The notes under the pieces: model-generated
What the model saw: the letters and a program-made list of their open reading frames with translations, nothing else
The model's database searches: none
What the model was told of the DNA's origin: nothing
Program-made: the position numbers and the translations under genes
Shown: positions 43,439 to 52,344 of the stretch, piece after piece
How positions within the stretch are numbered: position 1 is the stretch's first letter
Layout: each line of letters begins with the position of its first letter
NCBI RefSeq assembly: GCF_000285575.1
Contig: NZ_HE611050.1
Span: forward strand, 1 to 64,000
DNA from: Clostridium senegalense JC122
GTDB taxonomy: Bacteria > Bacillota > Clostridia > Clostridiales > Clostridiaceae
Direction: 5' to 3'
DNA length: 64,000 nucleotides

Positions 43439-44353
43439 ATGAAAAGAATTTTAGATAATATTATTGAAAAAAGTAGAGATTGGACTCAAAAAGGTGCTGT
43501 AGCAGATTACATTCCTGAGCTTGCAAAAGCTGATCCAAATGTTTTAGGAATATGCATCACTACATTAGATGGAAAAGAGTACTATTCAGGAGACTATGAT
43601 ACTAGTTTTACTATTCAAAGTATATCTAAGGTTATAACCTTAATGGTTGCAATATTACAAAACGGATCAGAATATGTTTTTTCTAAGGTTGGTATGGAAC
43701 CTACAGAACTTGCGTTCAACTCTATAACAAATCTTGAAACCAGCCCCCAGAAAAAACCTTTAAACCCAATGATAAATGCAGGAGCTATAGCTGTTACTTC
43801 TTTATTAAACGGAGAAAGTCCTGAAGATAAAATTAAAACTATCCTTAATTTCACAAGAAAAATTTGTGAAAATGATACTATTGAGATAAATGAAGATGTT
43901 TATAGAAGCGAAAAAGCTACTGGAGATAGAAATAGAGCACTTGCTTATTACATGAAAGGTAACGGCATAATAGAAGGTGAAGTTGAAGAAATTCTTGATG
44001 TTTACTTCAAAGCATGTTCTATGGAAGTTACTTGCAGAGATTTAGCTAGAATCGGAGCTATGCTTGCTAATGACGGTGTACTTATAAACGGTGAAAGAAT
44101 TATATCTAGAGATATATGCAGAATGATAAAAACTATAATGGTTACTTGCGGAATGTATGATGCATCTGGTAAATTCGCTGTACATATTGGAATCCCTTCT
44201 AAAAGTGGAGTTGGCGGTGGTATAATGGCTGCTGTTCCTAGAAGAATGGGCATTGGTTTAGTTGGACCTGCTCTAGATTCTAAAGGAAATAGTTGTGGTG
44301 GATTAAAAGTTTTAGAATACCTTTCTACTGAATTAGATTTAAGTATATTCTAA
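43439..44353 (+). CDS. glsA: Glutaminase A
   Basis: 304 residues, the normal length for the bacterial serine-dependent glutaminase family. It hydrolyses L-glutamine to glutamate and ammonia in the cytoplasm. The beta-lactamase-like catalytic pair is in F-T-I-Q-S-I-S-K-V (Ser and Lys), followed by the N-P-M-I-N-A-G-A-I (Asn-binding) region, R-N-R-A-L-A-Y-Y-M and the late S-G-V-G-G-G-I-M-A. It is a single gene with its own inverted-repeat promoter region and terminator, convergent with an amino-acid symporter gene. In several bacteria this enzyme supports acid resistance by releasing ammonia; whether it does so here is not shown. Confidence 0.95.
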   Translation: MKRILDNIIEKSRDWTQKGAVADYIPELAKADPNVLGICITTLDGKEYYSGDYDTSFTIQSISKVITLMVAILQNGSEYVFSKVGMEPTELAFNSITNLETSPQKKPLNPMINAGAIAVTSLLNGESPEDKIKTILNFTRKICENDTIEINEDVYRSEKATGDRNRALAYYMKGNGIIEGEVEEILDVYFKACSMEVTCRDLARIGAMLANDGVLINGERIISRDICRMIKTIMVTCGMYDASGKFAVHIGIPSKSGVGGGIMAAVPRRMGIGLVGPALDSKGNSCGGLKVLEYLSTELDLSIF

Positions 44354-44370
44354 TATACTCTTAAGATAAA

Positions 44371-44402
44371 GAAGGAAACGTTAATCTTAACGTTTCCTTT
44401 AT
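44371..44402. terminator. Bidirectional terminator between glutaminase and symporter genes
   Basis: AAGGAAACGTTAA pairs with TTAACGTTTCCTT over a two-base loop with T-rich tails on both strands. Confidence 0.9.
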
Positions 44403-44406
44403 ATTT

Positions 44407-45765
44407 TTATTTTTTTAACTCATCATAATCCTTTGTGGCTTTAACAACTAATCTACTTAATACTAATAATGCTATTAAATTAGGAATAACCATTAATCCA
44501 TTAAAAGTATCTGCTAACTGCCATACTAAATCAACTTTTAGTGTGGATCCAATAATAACTACTATCATAACTAATATTCTATATGGTGTTAATCCTTTTT
44601 TTCCAAATAAAAACTTTATGTTATTTTCTCCAAAGAAATACCATCCAATTATTGTTGAGAACGCAAAGAATAATAAACATATTGCTACAAAAACATCACC
44701 AAAACCACCTAATGTTAATTCAAATGCTCTTTGTGTTAATTGTATACCTGTTAAGTTTCCTTCATTTAATGCTCCACTTGTTATTATAACTAATGCTGTT
44801 AATGTAAGAATTACAAATGTATCTATGAATACACTTACTATAGCCACAGATCCTTGTTCACTTGGATGTTTAACATTTGCAACTGCATGAGCATGTGGAG
44901 TTGAACCCATTCCTGCTTCATTAGAAAATAATCCTCTTGAAACACCATATCTTACAGCCTGTCTTATAGTTATACCTATTGCACCACCAACTACAGCTTG
45001 TGGATTAAAAGCTCCTACAAAAATAGCTTTAAATGCTGGAAGTAACTGATTTCCATTCATAGCAATTACTATTACTCCAACAAGTATATACATACCAGCC
45101 ATAAATGGAACAACTTTTTCTGTTACAGATGCTATACGTCCCATACCTCCGAAAAATACAAAACCACCTATAATTGAAACTATTATACCTACTATTAATG
45201 GAGAAACTCCAAAGGAATTGTTAAAAGCATCTGATATGGAATTTGCTTGAACTGCATTCCCCATAAATCCTAATGCTAATGTACATGATATAGCAAAAAA
45301 TACAGATAAAAATCCACCAATTTTTTTATTTTTAATACCATTTTTAATATAATAAGCTGGTCCTCCTGTAACTTCGCCTTCAACTCTAGTTTTAAACAAT
45401 TGAGCTAGAACAGCTTCTGCATATATTGTAGACATTCCTAAAAATGCACTGACCCACATCCAGAATATAGCACCAGGTCCACCAGCAGCAATTGCTGTAG
45501 CAGCTCCTGCAAGGTTTCCTGTTCCTACTTGTGCAGCAATTGCTGTAGCTACAGCTTGGAAAGAACTCATACCATCTTTGCCTGCTTTTTTTCCTTTTAA
45601 ATTTATACCACCAAAAACCCTTTTAAAACCTTCACCAAACTTTCTAACCTGAACAAACTTTAACCTAATCGTAAAAAATATTCCTGTACCTAATAGCAAC
45701 ACTAATAAAACACTACTCCAAAGCACCTCATTTAAATTGGTAATAGCATTCAGTAATCCATCCAT
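44407..45765 (-). CDS. Sodium/alanine (glycine) symporter, AGCS family
   Basis: 452 residues with ten to twelve membrane helices. Characteristic AGCS blocks are present: F-T-I-R-L-K-F-V-Q-V-R near 35, S-S-F-Q-A-V-A-T-A-I-A-A-Q-V-G-T-G-N-L-A-G-A-A-T near 68, E-A-V-L-A-Q-L-F-K and S-N-E-A-G-M-G-S-T-P-H-A-H-A. The family imports alanine or glycine with Na+. It is a single gene behind a strong AGGAGG site, with a hairpin in its leader, and is convergent with glutaminase. The family is certain; the preferred amino acid is not. Confidence 0.93.
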   Translation of the reverse strand: MDGLLNAITNLNEVLWSSVLLVLLLGTGIFFTIRLKFVQVRKFGEGFKRVFGGINLKGKKAGKDGMSSFQAVATAIAAQVGTGNLAGAATAIAAGGPGAIFWMWVSAFLGMSTIYAEAVLAQLFKTRVEGEVTGGPAYYIKNGIKNKKIGGFLSVFFAISCTLALGFMGNAVQANSISDAFNNSFGVSPLIVGIIVSIIGGFVFFGGMGRIASVTEKVVPFMAGMYILVGVIVIAMNGNQLLPAFKAIFVGAFNPQAVVGGAIGITIRQAVRYGVSRGLFSNEAGMGSTPHAHAVANVKHPSEQGSVAIVSVFIDTFVILTLTALVIITSGALNEGNLTGIQLTQRAFELTLGGFGDVFVAICLLFFAFSTIIGWYFFGENNIKFLFGKKGLTPYRILVMIVVIIGSTLKVDLVWQLADTFNGLMVIPNLIALLVLSRLVVKATKDYDELKK

Positions 45766-46066
45766 AAATAATCCTCCTATAGTATTGATTAAATTTTTGC
45801 TATTTAAATTTAAATTTGCTTACATAGAGGCACAAAATAAATTCTATTAATTTTGTATCTCTAATATAATTTTTATCACCTTCTTATTACCTTAATTTAA
45901 AATAAATATTTTAAGTAATTAATTAAACTAATTAATATTAGAGCTTTATATTTTGTAAATGCTATTAGTTACTACAAATAACTAACTTTTATTTGTTATT
46001 TTTTCTAACGTTTAATTTTATATTTTTTATAATGATAAATTGCTTCAATATATATGTACCTATTTT
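45766..46066 (-). other. Leader region of the symporter gene
   Basis: AT-rich, no ORF. A hairpin (45826-45862: AGAGGCACAAAAT with ATTTTGTATCTCT) lies 60 bp before the symporter start on the transcribed strand. It has no T tract, so it is not a terminator; it may stabilise the leader or bind a regulator. Confidence 0.4.
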
Positions 46067-46210
46067 CTCTAGTGGTTATTACTAATCACGTTGCTCCTAG
46101 TAATTCTCAACGTATTTTTAACTTTAAGAAACTTACGCTCAGCTTCATCAATAATTTTTAATTCTTATTCCTTAACTAACTATATTTGTATGGTATTTTG
46201 AACTAATCTT
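46067..46210 (+). repeat. Intergenic repeat R6, fragment (about 144 bp)
   Basis: Shares GTGGTTATTACTAATCACG, CTCCTAGTAATTCTCAACGT and the CTTAACTAACTATATTTGTA tail block with R1, R4 and R7. Both termini are lost. Confidence 0.6.
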
Positions 46211-46530
46211 ATATATACTTTAAAAATATTCTTTTCAACTTACGAATATACCTTATTTCTATCATTAATACATATTTAACCATTTATTAATTAATTCAAT
46301 TAATATGAAGCTATTGCATATGATATTAATTGAATTATACCTATAATAAAATATATATTATATATACCAGTATTAAATTTTATTTAATAAGTTTTTTAAT
46401 ACTCTATAATTATTGTTTAAAATTTACTTTCTTATTTTAATATATTTAAATTATTTTTTTAGCTTTTTTTAATAATGTAATTATTTTCTATTACCTTTAG
46501 TTAAATTTGGAACTTTTTTATAAAAAACTA

Positions 46531-46559
46531 TTGATTTTTAATATGTATCATGCTAAAAT
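46531..46559 (+). promoter_or_regulatory. tRNA-Leu promoter
   Basis: TTGATT and TAAAAT with 17-base spacing; the predicted start lies about 15 bp before the mature tRNA. Confidence 0.6.
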
Positions 46560-46581
46560 AAATATTGTCAGTTGGCAATTT

Positions 46582-46663
46582 GCTAGTGTGGCGGAATGGC
46601 AGACGCATTCGACTCAAAATCGAACGGGAAACCGTACGAGTTCGACTCTCGTCACTAGCACCA
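46582..46663 (+). tRNA. tRNA-Leu (anticodon CAA)
   Basis: A full class II tRNA can be folded: seven-base acceptor stem GCTAGTG/CACTAGC, D-arm with TGGC, anticodon stem TTCGA/TCGAA around loop CTCAAAA (anticodon CAA, decoding UUG), a variable arm ACGGGAAACCGT, a T-arm ACGAG/TTCGACT/CTCGT, and an encoded CCA end. It stands alone with its own promoter and terminator. Confidence 0.95.
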
Positions 46664-46664
46664 A

Positions 46665-46700
46665 AAACATGGTTTTTTATAAACCATGTTTTTTGTTTTG
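46665..46700 (+). terminator. Terminator after tRNA-Leu
   Basis: ACATGGTTT pairs with AAACCATGT and runs into six T, starting directly after the tRNA CCA end. Confidence 0.88.
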
Positions 46701-46715
46701 TCTATAAATAATTAT

Positions 46716-47434
46716 ATAAGGTTTTAATGTAACTTTTAAACTTATTCATTTATCAAATGAGAAAACTCAAATTAATATTTTATCAATAACTAACACATTA
46801 TTTTAATTAAGAGTTAATAGTGAATAGTTAACAGTTATGGTTATTACTACTCACTTTGCTCCTAGTAATTCTCAACGTATTTTTGAATCTACAAAATTAA
46901 AACTTCTAAATAAGCAATTATCCAAGACTTTTATTCCATAACAAGTGGGACAGGTTCATTTTCGGATATTTTCTTCGCTTAACTGTAGATTCCATAATTA
47001 CTGTATACCCATAACAAAATAAGCAAAGAACCAGTACCTAACATGTACGCTGCTTTGCAGCTCAAATACTGGTTCTTTGCTCGATAATTTATTTTATCTC
47101 CCCTTTTTATTGAGTACTAGAGTTTTTTTCTTTAAAACTCTCTACATCAACTAAATAATCAATTCACCCAAGTTCTATCTTCATCACAAATGGGACAGGC
47201 ACGATAAATTTATTTTCTTCGCTAACACTTGATGCTCTTCTAACTTTATACTTATATCTAAAAATTCAAAGTCAGTCCCGAACCTCTTTTCAAAGAAAGT
47301 GGTTGCCACTTTCATCCTAAATTCATAATTCTCTCTTTTTAATTCTTAACTAACTATATTTGTACTTATTTTTCTTAACTGATAATAAAAATTTGATGTA
47401 TAAATTTAAATTCGAGATTGTATCCTTACCTATA
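46716..47434 (+). repeat. Intergenic repeat R7, composite (about 720 bp)
   Basis: The outer parts match R1 (AACTTATTCATTTATCAAATGAG at the left; ACTATATTTGTACTTATTTT at the right). The middle carries GTGGGACAGGTTC (about 46947) and a diverged second copy, ATGGGACAGGCAC (about 47190), and a long stem-loop at 47024-47080: GCAAAGAACCAGTA...TACTGGTTCTTTGC enclosing a GCTGC/GCAGC hairpin. No ORF. It looks like a non-autonomous mobile element nested in an R1-type repeat. Confidence 0.65.
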
Positions 47435-47527
47435 TGAGTATTATTTAATTAACTGCTTTTGTAATAATTCATAACTCCTTTTCATATTTTAGATATATAT
47501 ACTAATTAGACAAGGAGTTGATTTTTT

Positions 47528-48112
47528 ATGTACAAAAGGCTTTCAGTTATAATTTGTGTAATTTTTATGTCCGTTACACTTACTGGATGCTCTAGTGACT
47601 TAAAATTTATTTTTAAAAAAGAAAAACCTAGTATAAATTTTTATACAGAAAACTTAATAAATTCTTACATAGAAAACCCTCCAACAGAGGTTTCAGTTTT
47701 TGATGTAAATATGTACAAGCAACAAACTTTAACAGAGGAACAATCTTTTGATGTTTTAAAATTCATGAATTCTTTAAAAAAGGATTATGCTTTAGAAAAA
47801 GATTCAGTAGATCTAAGTGATGAAAAAATAACCTATAAAGTTTTTATAACTTTTGATAATTGTAAATATGTTATAAATGTTTATAATGAAAAATATATAT
47901 CTATTTATCCATGGGATGGAAATCATTCAAAAGATTATATGGATATATCTCAAGTACCTATAGCTTATAACGTATATGGCCTTTGTAAATACTTTACTGA
48001 TAATTCATTAAACAAAGATGAAGAAGATATAACAGATAAAAGAGAGAATATTGAAAAAGAACAACCTATAAAAGAACCTAATGAATCTAAAGAAGAAAAA
48101 GAGGGCAATTAG
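47528..48112 (+). CDS. DUF4883-like lipoprotein
   Basis: 194 residues. The N-terminus is a lipoprotein signal (basic start, hydrophobic core, lipobox L-T-G-C with Cys at 21), so the protein should be anchored on the outer face of the membrane. The mature part has a mixed alpha/beta look with Y-P-W-D-G-N near 140 and a C-terminal acidic/basic low-complexity tail (from about 165). The pattern fits the clostridial DUF4883 family; no function is known. Ribosome site AAGGAG. A terminator overlaps the stop codon. Confidence 0.7.
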   Translation: MYKRLSVIICVIFMSVTLTGCSSDLKFIFKKEKPSINFYTENLINSYIENPPTEVSVFDVNMYKQQTLTEEQSFDVLKFMNSLKKDYALEKDSVDLSDEKITYKVFITFDNCKYVINVYNEKYISIYPWDGNHSKDYMDISQVPIAYNVYGLCKYFTDNSLNKDEEDITDKRENIEKEQPIKEPNESKEEKEGN

Positions 48113-48129
48113 AAATGCCCTCTTTTTTT
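48099..48129. terminator. Bidirectional terminator overlapping the lipoprotein stop
   Basis: AGAGGGCA pairs with TGCCCTCT, followed by seven T; the stop codon TAG is in the loop. Confidence 0.9.
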
Positions 48130-48178
48130 AATCAACTTTTATTTTATCCAGTATATTATGCTATTTGGTTTATATTTT

Positions 48179-48997
48179 TTATTTGTTTTCCAATTCTTTT
48201 TTTATATCAATTACTCTTTTATTTAAAATTGGATGAACTTTATACGGCACTATATCGCACAGTGGGTCTAATACAAATAATCTTTCCTCCATTCTTGGAT
48301 GTGGAAGTATTATATCTTTTTCATAACTAATTAAATCTTCATAGAAGATTACATCTAAATCTAATGTTCTTGGTCCCCATCTTATTATTCTTTCTCTTTT
48401 TAACTCTTTCTCTACTTCAAGTAGATATTCCATAAGTCTTTTAGGACTAAGCATTGTCTTTATTTTTATAGCTGTATTTAAAAACATATCTTGATCTTCA
48501 TAACCAAAAGGCTCTGTCTCATAAAAATCAGCAATTTCCTCTATTTTAGTATGTTTAGAATTGTTTATTATTTCAAAGGCATTCATAATATTCTGTTTTT
48601 TGTCACCTATATTAGCACCAACAGCAATTATTGCTTCATGCCATGAACGCTCCATTTTTATTGCAACATAATCTAAGTGTTTTTTTACTGGTGCCCAAGG
48701 TTTTTTTAATTCTAAACTTATTTTATTAATAATATTATATTTAAACATTATAGAATTAATCAACTCTTCACATGCTGTTTCAATTAAATCATAACTAGTT
48801 TTAGTGAATTCTTTTTCTATTTCATCACAAAGTATTCCATAATGAACGGTATCTTCTAAACTATCTTCACTACTTGCCCTACTTAAGTCAAGTTCTACTT
48901 CCATTGTTAATACAAATTTTTGCCCTAAATTTTTCTCTTCTTGAAAATATCCATGATTTGCAAAAATTTCTAAATCTTTTATAAATATTTTATCCAT
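48179..48997 (-). CDS. folK: Bifunctional dihydroneopterin aldolase / HPPK
   Basis: 272 residues joining two folate enzymes. Residues 1-118 are dihydroneopterin aldolase (FolB): L-E-I-F-A-N-H-G-Y-F-Q-E-E, V-H-Y-G-I-L-C, K-K-P-W-A-P-V. Residues 122-272 are 6-hydroxymethyl-dihydropterin pyrophosphokinase (FolK): A-I-I-A-V-G-A-N-I-G-D and signature R-W-G-P-R-T-L-D-L-D-V-I-F-Y, plus H-P-R-M-E-E-R. It makes 6-hydroxymethyl-dihydropterin and activates it for FolP. Last gene of the minus-strand folate operon, separated from folP by repeat R8. The N-terminal half is the folB-equivalent part. Confidence 0.95.
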   Translation of the reverse strand: MDKIFIKDLEIFANHGYFQEEKNLGQKFVLTMEVELDLSRASSEDSLEDTVHYGILCDEIEKEFTKTSYDLIETACEELINSIMFKYNIINKISLELKKPWAPVKKHLDYVAIKMERSWHEAIIAVGANIGDKKQNIMNAFEIINNSKHTKIEEIADFYETEPFGYEDQDMFLNTAIKIKTMLSPKRLMEYLLEVEKELKRERIIRWGPRTLDLDVIFYEDLISYEKDIILPHPRMEERLFVLDPLCDIVPYKVHPILNKRVIDIKKELENK

Positions 48998-49103
48998 TCC
49001 AACACTCCCTAAACATCATCCTCAGTTTTTTTGCCAATACTAAATACTTATTATATAGAAAAACTACTACTTCAATCTTTTAATTTTAATTCTAGCTTAT
49101 ACC

Positions 49104-49588
49104 TCTATAGGGTTCCAAATTAAATCTTAAACTTATTCATTTATCAAATGAAAAAACTCAAATTAATATTTTACCAATACCTAACAGATTGTTTTAGTTA
49201 AGAGTTAAGAGTGAATAGTTAACAGTTCTGGTTATTACTATTAACTATATTTCTAGTAATATTAAACGTACTTTTTAATTTAGTTTTGCCAAACAATCTA
49301 ATCAAGCAATACATCTAAGCATTAGTTCCATTACAAATGGGACAGGTTTATTTATGGATGTTTTCTTCGTATAAATTATAGATTCCACAAATACCATATT
49401 CCCATAATAAAATAATGAAAGAACCAGTACCCGATAGATCGGCTGCCTTTGCAGCTTTGTTCAAAAGAAACTGATCTCCAGTTTCATCATAAACTATTAG
49501 CTATTAACTAACTATAGTTTTACCTGTTTTCTTTAATTGATAGCAAAAGCTTAATAAACAAATTTAAGTTTTGACTTGTTTCTCTATA
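49104..49588 (+). repeat. Intergenic repeat R8 (485 bp) inside the folate operon
   Basis: Begins CTATAGGGTTCCAAATTAAA and ends TTGACTTGTTTCTCTATA, as in R1. The left half follows R1 and R7 (AACTTATTCATTTATCAAATG, GAGTGAATAGTTAACAGTT). The middle has ATGGGACAGGTTTATTTATGG and GAAAGAACCAGTACC, as in R7. It fills the gap between folP and the folBK gene, ending seven bases from the folP stop. Confidence 0.75.
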
Positions 49589-49594
49589 AAAGTT

Positions 49595-50419
49595 TTATTT
49601 ACTCTTTAAAATAATATCCGTCATAGTTGCAATTCTTTTATTTTCTTTAACATCATGAATTCTTACAAACTCACATCCTGCCATTATTCCTATAACAGTT
49701 GTTGATAAAGTTCCTTCTAATCTATCTTTTGGATTTTCTATATTAAGAGCTTTTCCTATAAAAGATTTTCTTGAAGTTCCAAGAAGAAGTGGATACCCCA
49801 TTTTTTTAAACTCTTTAAGATTTTTCATTACAATAAGATTATCTTCATAAGTTTTTGCAAAGCCTACGCCAGGATCAAGTATTATGTTTTCTTTTTTAAC
49901 TCCAGCATTTAAAGCTATATTTACGCTTTCTTCTAAATCTACAATCATATCTGAAATTATATTTTTATATTCCTTATTATCTCTGTTATGCATTAGACAA
50001 CATGGCACATTATACTTTGCTGCAACTTTAGCAATTTCTGGATCCTTTTTAAATCCCCATACATCATTTATTAAAGATGCACCATTTTCAATTGCTTGCT
50101 TAGCAACTTCTGCTTTATATGTGTCTATAGATATTGGTATATCTGTTTCTTTTCTTATAGCCTTTATTACAGGAATTACTCTTTCAAGTTCATCCTCCAA
50201 TCCCACTGATTTATGGCCTGGTCTTGTAGATTCCCCACCAATATCAATTATATCTACACCATTTTCTATCATTTCCATTGCTCTTTTAACTGCATTATCT
50301 ACTGTATTAAAATTTCCACCGTCTGAAAAAGAATCTGGAGTAACATTAAGTATACCCATAATTATAGTTTTTTCATCTAAATTAAATTCTCTATTACCAA
50401 TCTTTATTATTCTAGTCAA
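49595..50419 (-). CDS. folP: Dihydropteroate synthase
   Basis: 274 residues from TTG 50419; an in-frame GTG at 50428 sits directly on the AGGAG site and is less likely. It joins 6-hydroxymethyl-dihydropterin diphosphate and p-aminobenzoate. Signatures: I-M-G-I-L-N-V-T-P-D-S-F-S-D-G-G, D-I-G-G-E-S-T-R-P-G (binding loop 2), I-S-I-D-T-Y-K, L-D-P-G-V-G-F-A-K and K-S-F-I-G. This is the sulfonamide target; no sign of resistance mutations can be judged by eye. It lies downstream of the HD gene, with a hairpin between. Confidence 0.95.
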   Translation of the reverse strand: MTRIIKIGNREFNLDEKTIIMGILNVTPDSFSDGGNFNTVDNAVKRAMEMIENGVDIIDIGGESTRPGHKSVGLEDELERVIPVIKAIRKETDIPISIDTYKAEVAKQAIENGASLINDVWGFKKDPEIAKVAAKYNVPCCLMHNRDNKEYKNIISDMIVDLEESVNIALNAGVKKENIILDPGVGFAKTYEDNLIVMKNLKEFKKMGYPLLLGTSRKSFIGKALNIENPKDRLEGTLSTTVIGIMAGCEFVRIHDVKENKRIATMTDIILKSK

Positions 50420-50451
50420 AACAATCACTCCTATAATAAGCTAATAACATA

Positions 50452-50481
50452 TGGTGAATAGTTTTAAAAAACTATTCACCA
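50452..50481. other. Hairpin between HD gene and folP
   Basis: TGGTGAATAGTTT and its exact complement flank a short A-rich loop, just before the folP ribosome site on the transcribed strand. No T tract follows, so it is more likely an mRNA processing or stability element than a terminator. Confidence 0.5.
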
Positions 50482-50492
50482 CTTACCTAAAC

Positions 50493-50975
50493 TTAATATT
50501 TTATTTCTAAATTTTTCTTTTCATCACTCCAATGGCATTTGGATTTAACATTACACCCAAAGCACATTCTAGACAACTTATCACTTTTATAAAGAATATG
50601 ACCTAAAACACTTTTTTCACTTTCTTTTATCCTGTGAGAAGATATGGCTTTTATAATATCTTCACACTCTTCTTTAGAATATAAACTTTCTTTTAATATT
50701 CTTGTTGCTAAAATAACACTTCCTTTATCATGAGGAATATCTTTTTCATATTCCATAACTCTTCCCAAATCATGCAGTAAGGCCGCTCCATAAATCAATT
50801 CTTTAGATATATTTAAGTTTTGCTCTAAAGAAATTATATAACCTATCCTTGCCACATCCATGGAATGCTCTATTCCATGAATGCAGAAGACTCTATTCTC
50901 TTCTAAATTATTAAGCTTTCTTAAAGATTCTCTAAAATAGGTATTTCTAAGTATAGAATTTATTTTATCATTCAT
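50493..50975 (-). CDS. HD domain phosphohydrolase in the folate operon
   Basis: 160 residues with an HD domain: F-C-I-H-G-I-E-H-S-M-D-V-A-R (first His), A-A-L-L-H-D-L-G-R (HD), I-P-H-D-K-G-S and S-S-H-R-I-K, and K-S-D-K-L-S near 130. The C-terminus has a Cys-rich motif, C-F-G-C-N-V-K-S-K-C-H-W, which may bind a metal. It lies 15 bp after folE and before folP. Removal of phosphates from dihydroneopterin triphosphate is the step between FolE and FolB with no other gene here, so a role there is an attractive inference, but HD domains act on many substrates. Confidence 0.75.
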   Translation of the reverse strand: MNDKINSILRNTYFRESLRKLNNLEENRVFCIHGIEHSMDVARIGYIISLEQNLNISKELIYGAALLHDLGRVMEYEKDIPHDKGSVILATRILKESLYSKEECEDIIKAISSHRIKESEKSVLGHILYKSDKLSRMCFGCNVKSKCHWSDEKKNLEIKY

Positions 50976-50990
50976 TTACGCACCCTTTTT

Positions 50991-51548
50991 CTAAAGTTTT
51001 AGTAATGATAAAACTTGATTTTGAAGTGCTATATTATCTTTAAATTCACCTTTAGACACCATAGTTGTTGTTTGAGTTCCAGGTTTTTTCACACCTCTCA
51101 TAGTCATACACATGTGTTCTGCCTCTATAATAACCATAACTGCTTTTGTATTTAAATTTTTCATCATTGCTTCTGCAACTTGAGACGTTAGCCTCTCTTG
51201 AAGTTGAGGTCTTTTTGCAAAAACTTCTACTGTTCTTGCAAGCTTACTAAGTCCTGCAACTTTACCATTAGGTATGTAAGCTATATGCACTTTGCCATAA
51301 AAAGGTACAAAATGATGTTCACACATTGAATAAAAAGTTATATCTTTCTCTATAACTATATCATCATTTTCTACTGTAAATGTTTTTTCTAAATGGCATT
51401 TAGGGTCTTCTTCAAGTCCTGAAAAAATCTCTGCATACATTCTTGCAATTCTGTCTGGTGTGCCTATAAGACCTTCTCTAGTAGGATCCTCGCCTATGGC
51501 TTCTATAATCATAGTAACAGCTTTTCTAATCTTTAATTCATCTATCAT
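50991..51548 (-). CDS. folE: GTP cyclohydrolase I
   Basis: 185 residues from ATG 51548 (in-frame ATG 51563 lacks a good ribosome site). It converts GTP to 7,8-dihydroneopterin triphosphate, the first pterin step of folate synthesis. Conserved features: [24 protein letters not shown] (zinc Cys and His), P-Q-L-Q-E-R-L-T, and the late [12 protein letters not shown] with the third zinc Cys. Normal length. Operon neighbours are pabC upstream and the HD gene downstream. Confidence 0.96.
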   Translation of the reverse strand: MIDELKIRKAVTMIIEAIGEDPTREGLIGTPDRIARMYAEIFSGLEEDPKCHLEKTFTVENDDIVIEKDITFYSMCEHHFVPFYGKVHIAYIPNGKVAGLSKLARTVEVFAKRPQLQERLTSQVAEAMMKNLNTKAVMVIIEAEHMCMTMRGVKKPGTQTTTMVSKGEFKDNIALQNQVLSLLKL

Positions 51549-51589
51549 CTTAAACACTTCCATTCCCTATAGTTGTAAATTTTTACGTA

Positions 51590-52324
51590 TTACTTTAATG
51601 TTGATACGTAATATGATCTTATTTTATCTACCATATGATTTTCATTAATTTTAATGTCGTCTAAAGAATTTATTTTCATAATTCCCATTAAGCTATTAGT
51701 TATAAAGGCACCATCACAATTTAACAATTCATCTTTTGTAAAACGACCTTTTACAATCTTATATCCTATATTTTCTATGTTATCCACCAAAAATCCTCTT
51801 ATTATTCCAGGCAAAATACCACATTCTATAGAAGGAGTATAAATTATGTCGTTTTTTATAAAAAATATATTAGAAACAGCACCTTCTGCAATATAATTTT
51901 CAGTATTTAAAAATATAACCTCATCAAACCCTTTATTCTTAGCTTTTTCTTTTTCTATAATATTTTCTAAATAATTTAAAGATTTTATATAAGTTAAATC
52001 CGAATTCTCATTTCTTTTTACATTACTTATAGTTATATTAAAACCTTTTGAATAATCACTTTCTTTATAGGCTATCTCTCTTGAATTATATATAACATTT
52101 TCTCTAGAAACCATTATTTTTAAAGCTTTATCTTTAATCTTCAAAGTCTCTATTTTCTCCATAACTTCATTTACTGTAATGGTTTTATCTATTTTTAATA
52201 TCTTTAAAGAATCATTAAGTCTTTTTATATGTTCTTTTAATAATATAGGCTTCTCTTTAATAAGAATTGTCTCAAAACATCCCCTACCGAAAGAATATCC
52301 GTCATCTAATGTTATATTTTTCAA
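51590..52324 (-). CDS. pabC: Aminodeoxychorismate lyase
   Basis: 244 residues of fold-type IV PLP enzyme. It opens with L-D-D-G-Y-S-F-G-R-G-C-F-E-T, then has R-L-N-D-S-L, the catalytic Lys region K-S-L-N-Y-L, E-A/I-A-E-G-A-V-S-N-I-F and G-I-L-P-G-I-I-R-G. It releases pyruvate from aminodeoxychorismate to give p-aminobenzoate. It starts about 15 residues later than most PabC (TTG 52324), so the first strand may be absent. It follows pabB, with a repeat fragment in the gap. Confidence 0.9.
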   Translation of the reverse strand: MKNITLDDGYSFGRGCFETILIKEKPILLKEHIKRLNDSLKILKIDKTITVNEVMEKIETLKIKDKALKIMVSRENVIYNSREIAYKESDYSKGFNITISNVKRNENSDLTYIKSLNYLENIIEKEKAKNKGFDEVIFLNTENYIAEGAVSNIFFIKNDIIYTPSIECGILPGIIRGFLVDNIENIGYKIVKGRFTKDELLNCDGAFITNSLMGIMKINSLDDIKINENHMVDKIRSYYVSTLK

Positions 52325-52344
52325 ATTATTTCACCACTTTCTAT

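Noticed and set aside
46507-46707. A 66-codon open frame over the tRNA-Leu gene
   Set aside because: It covers the whole tRNA and its terminator and lacks a ribosome site; it is a chance frame.
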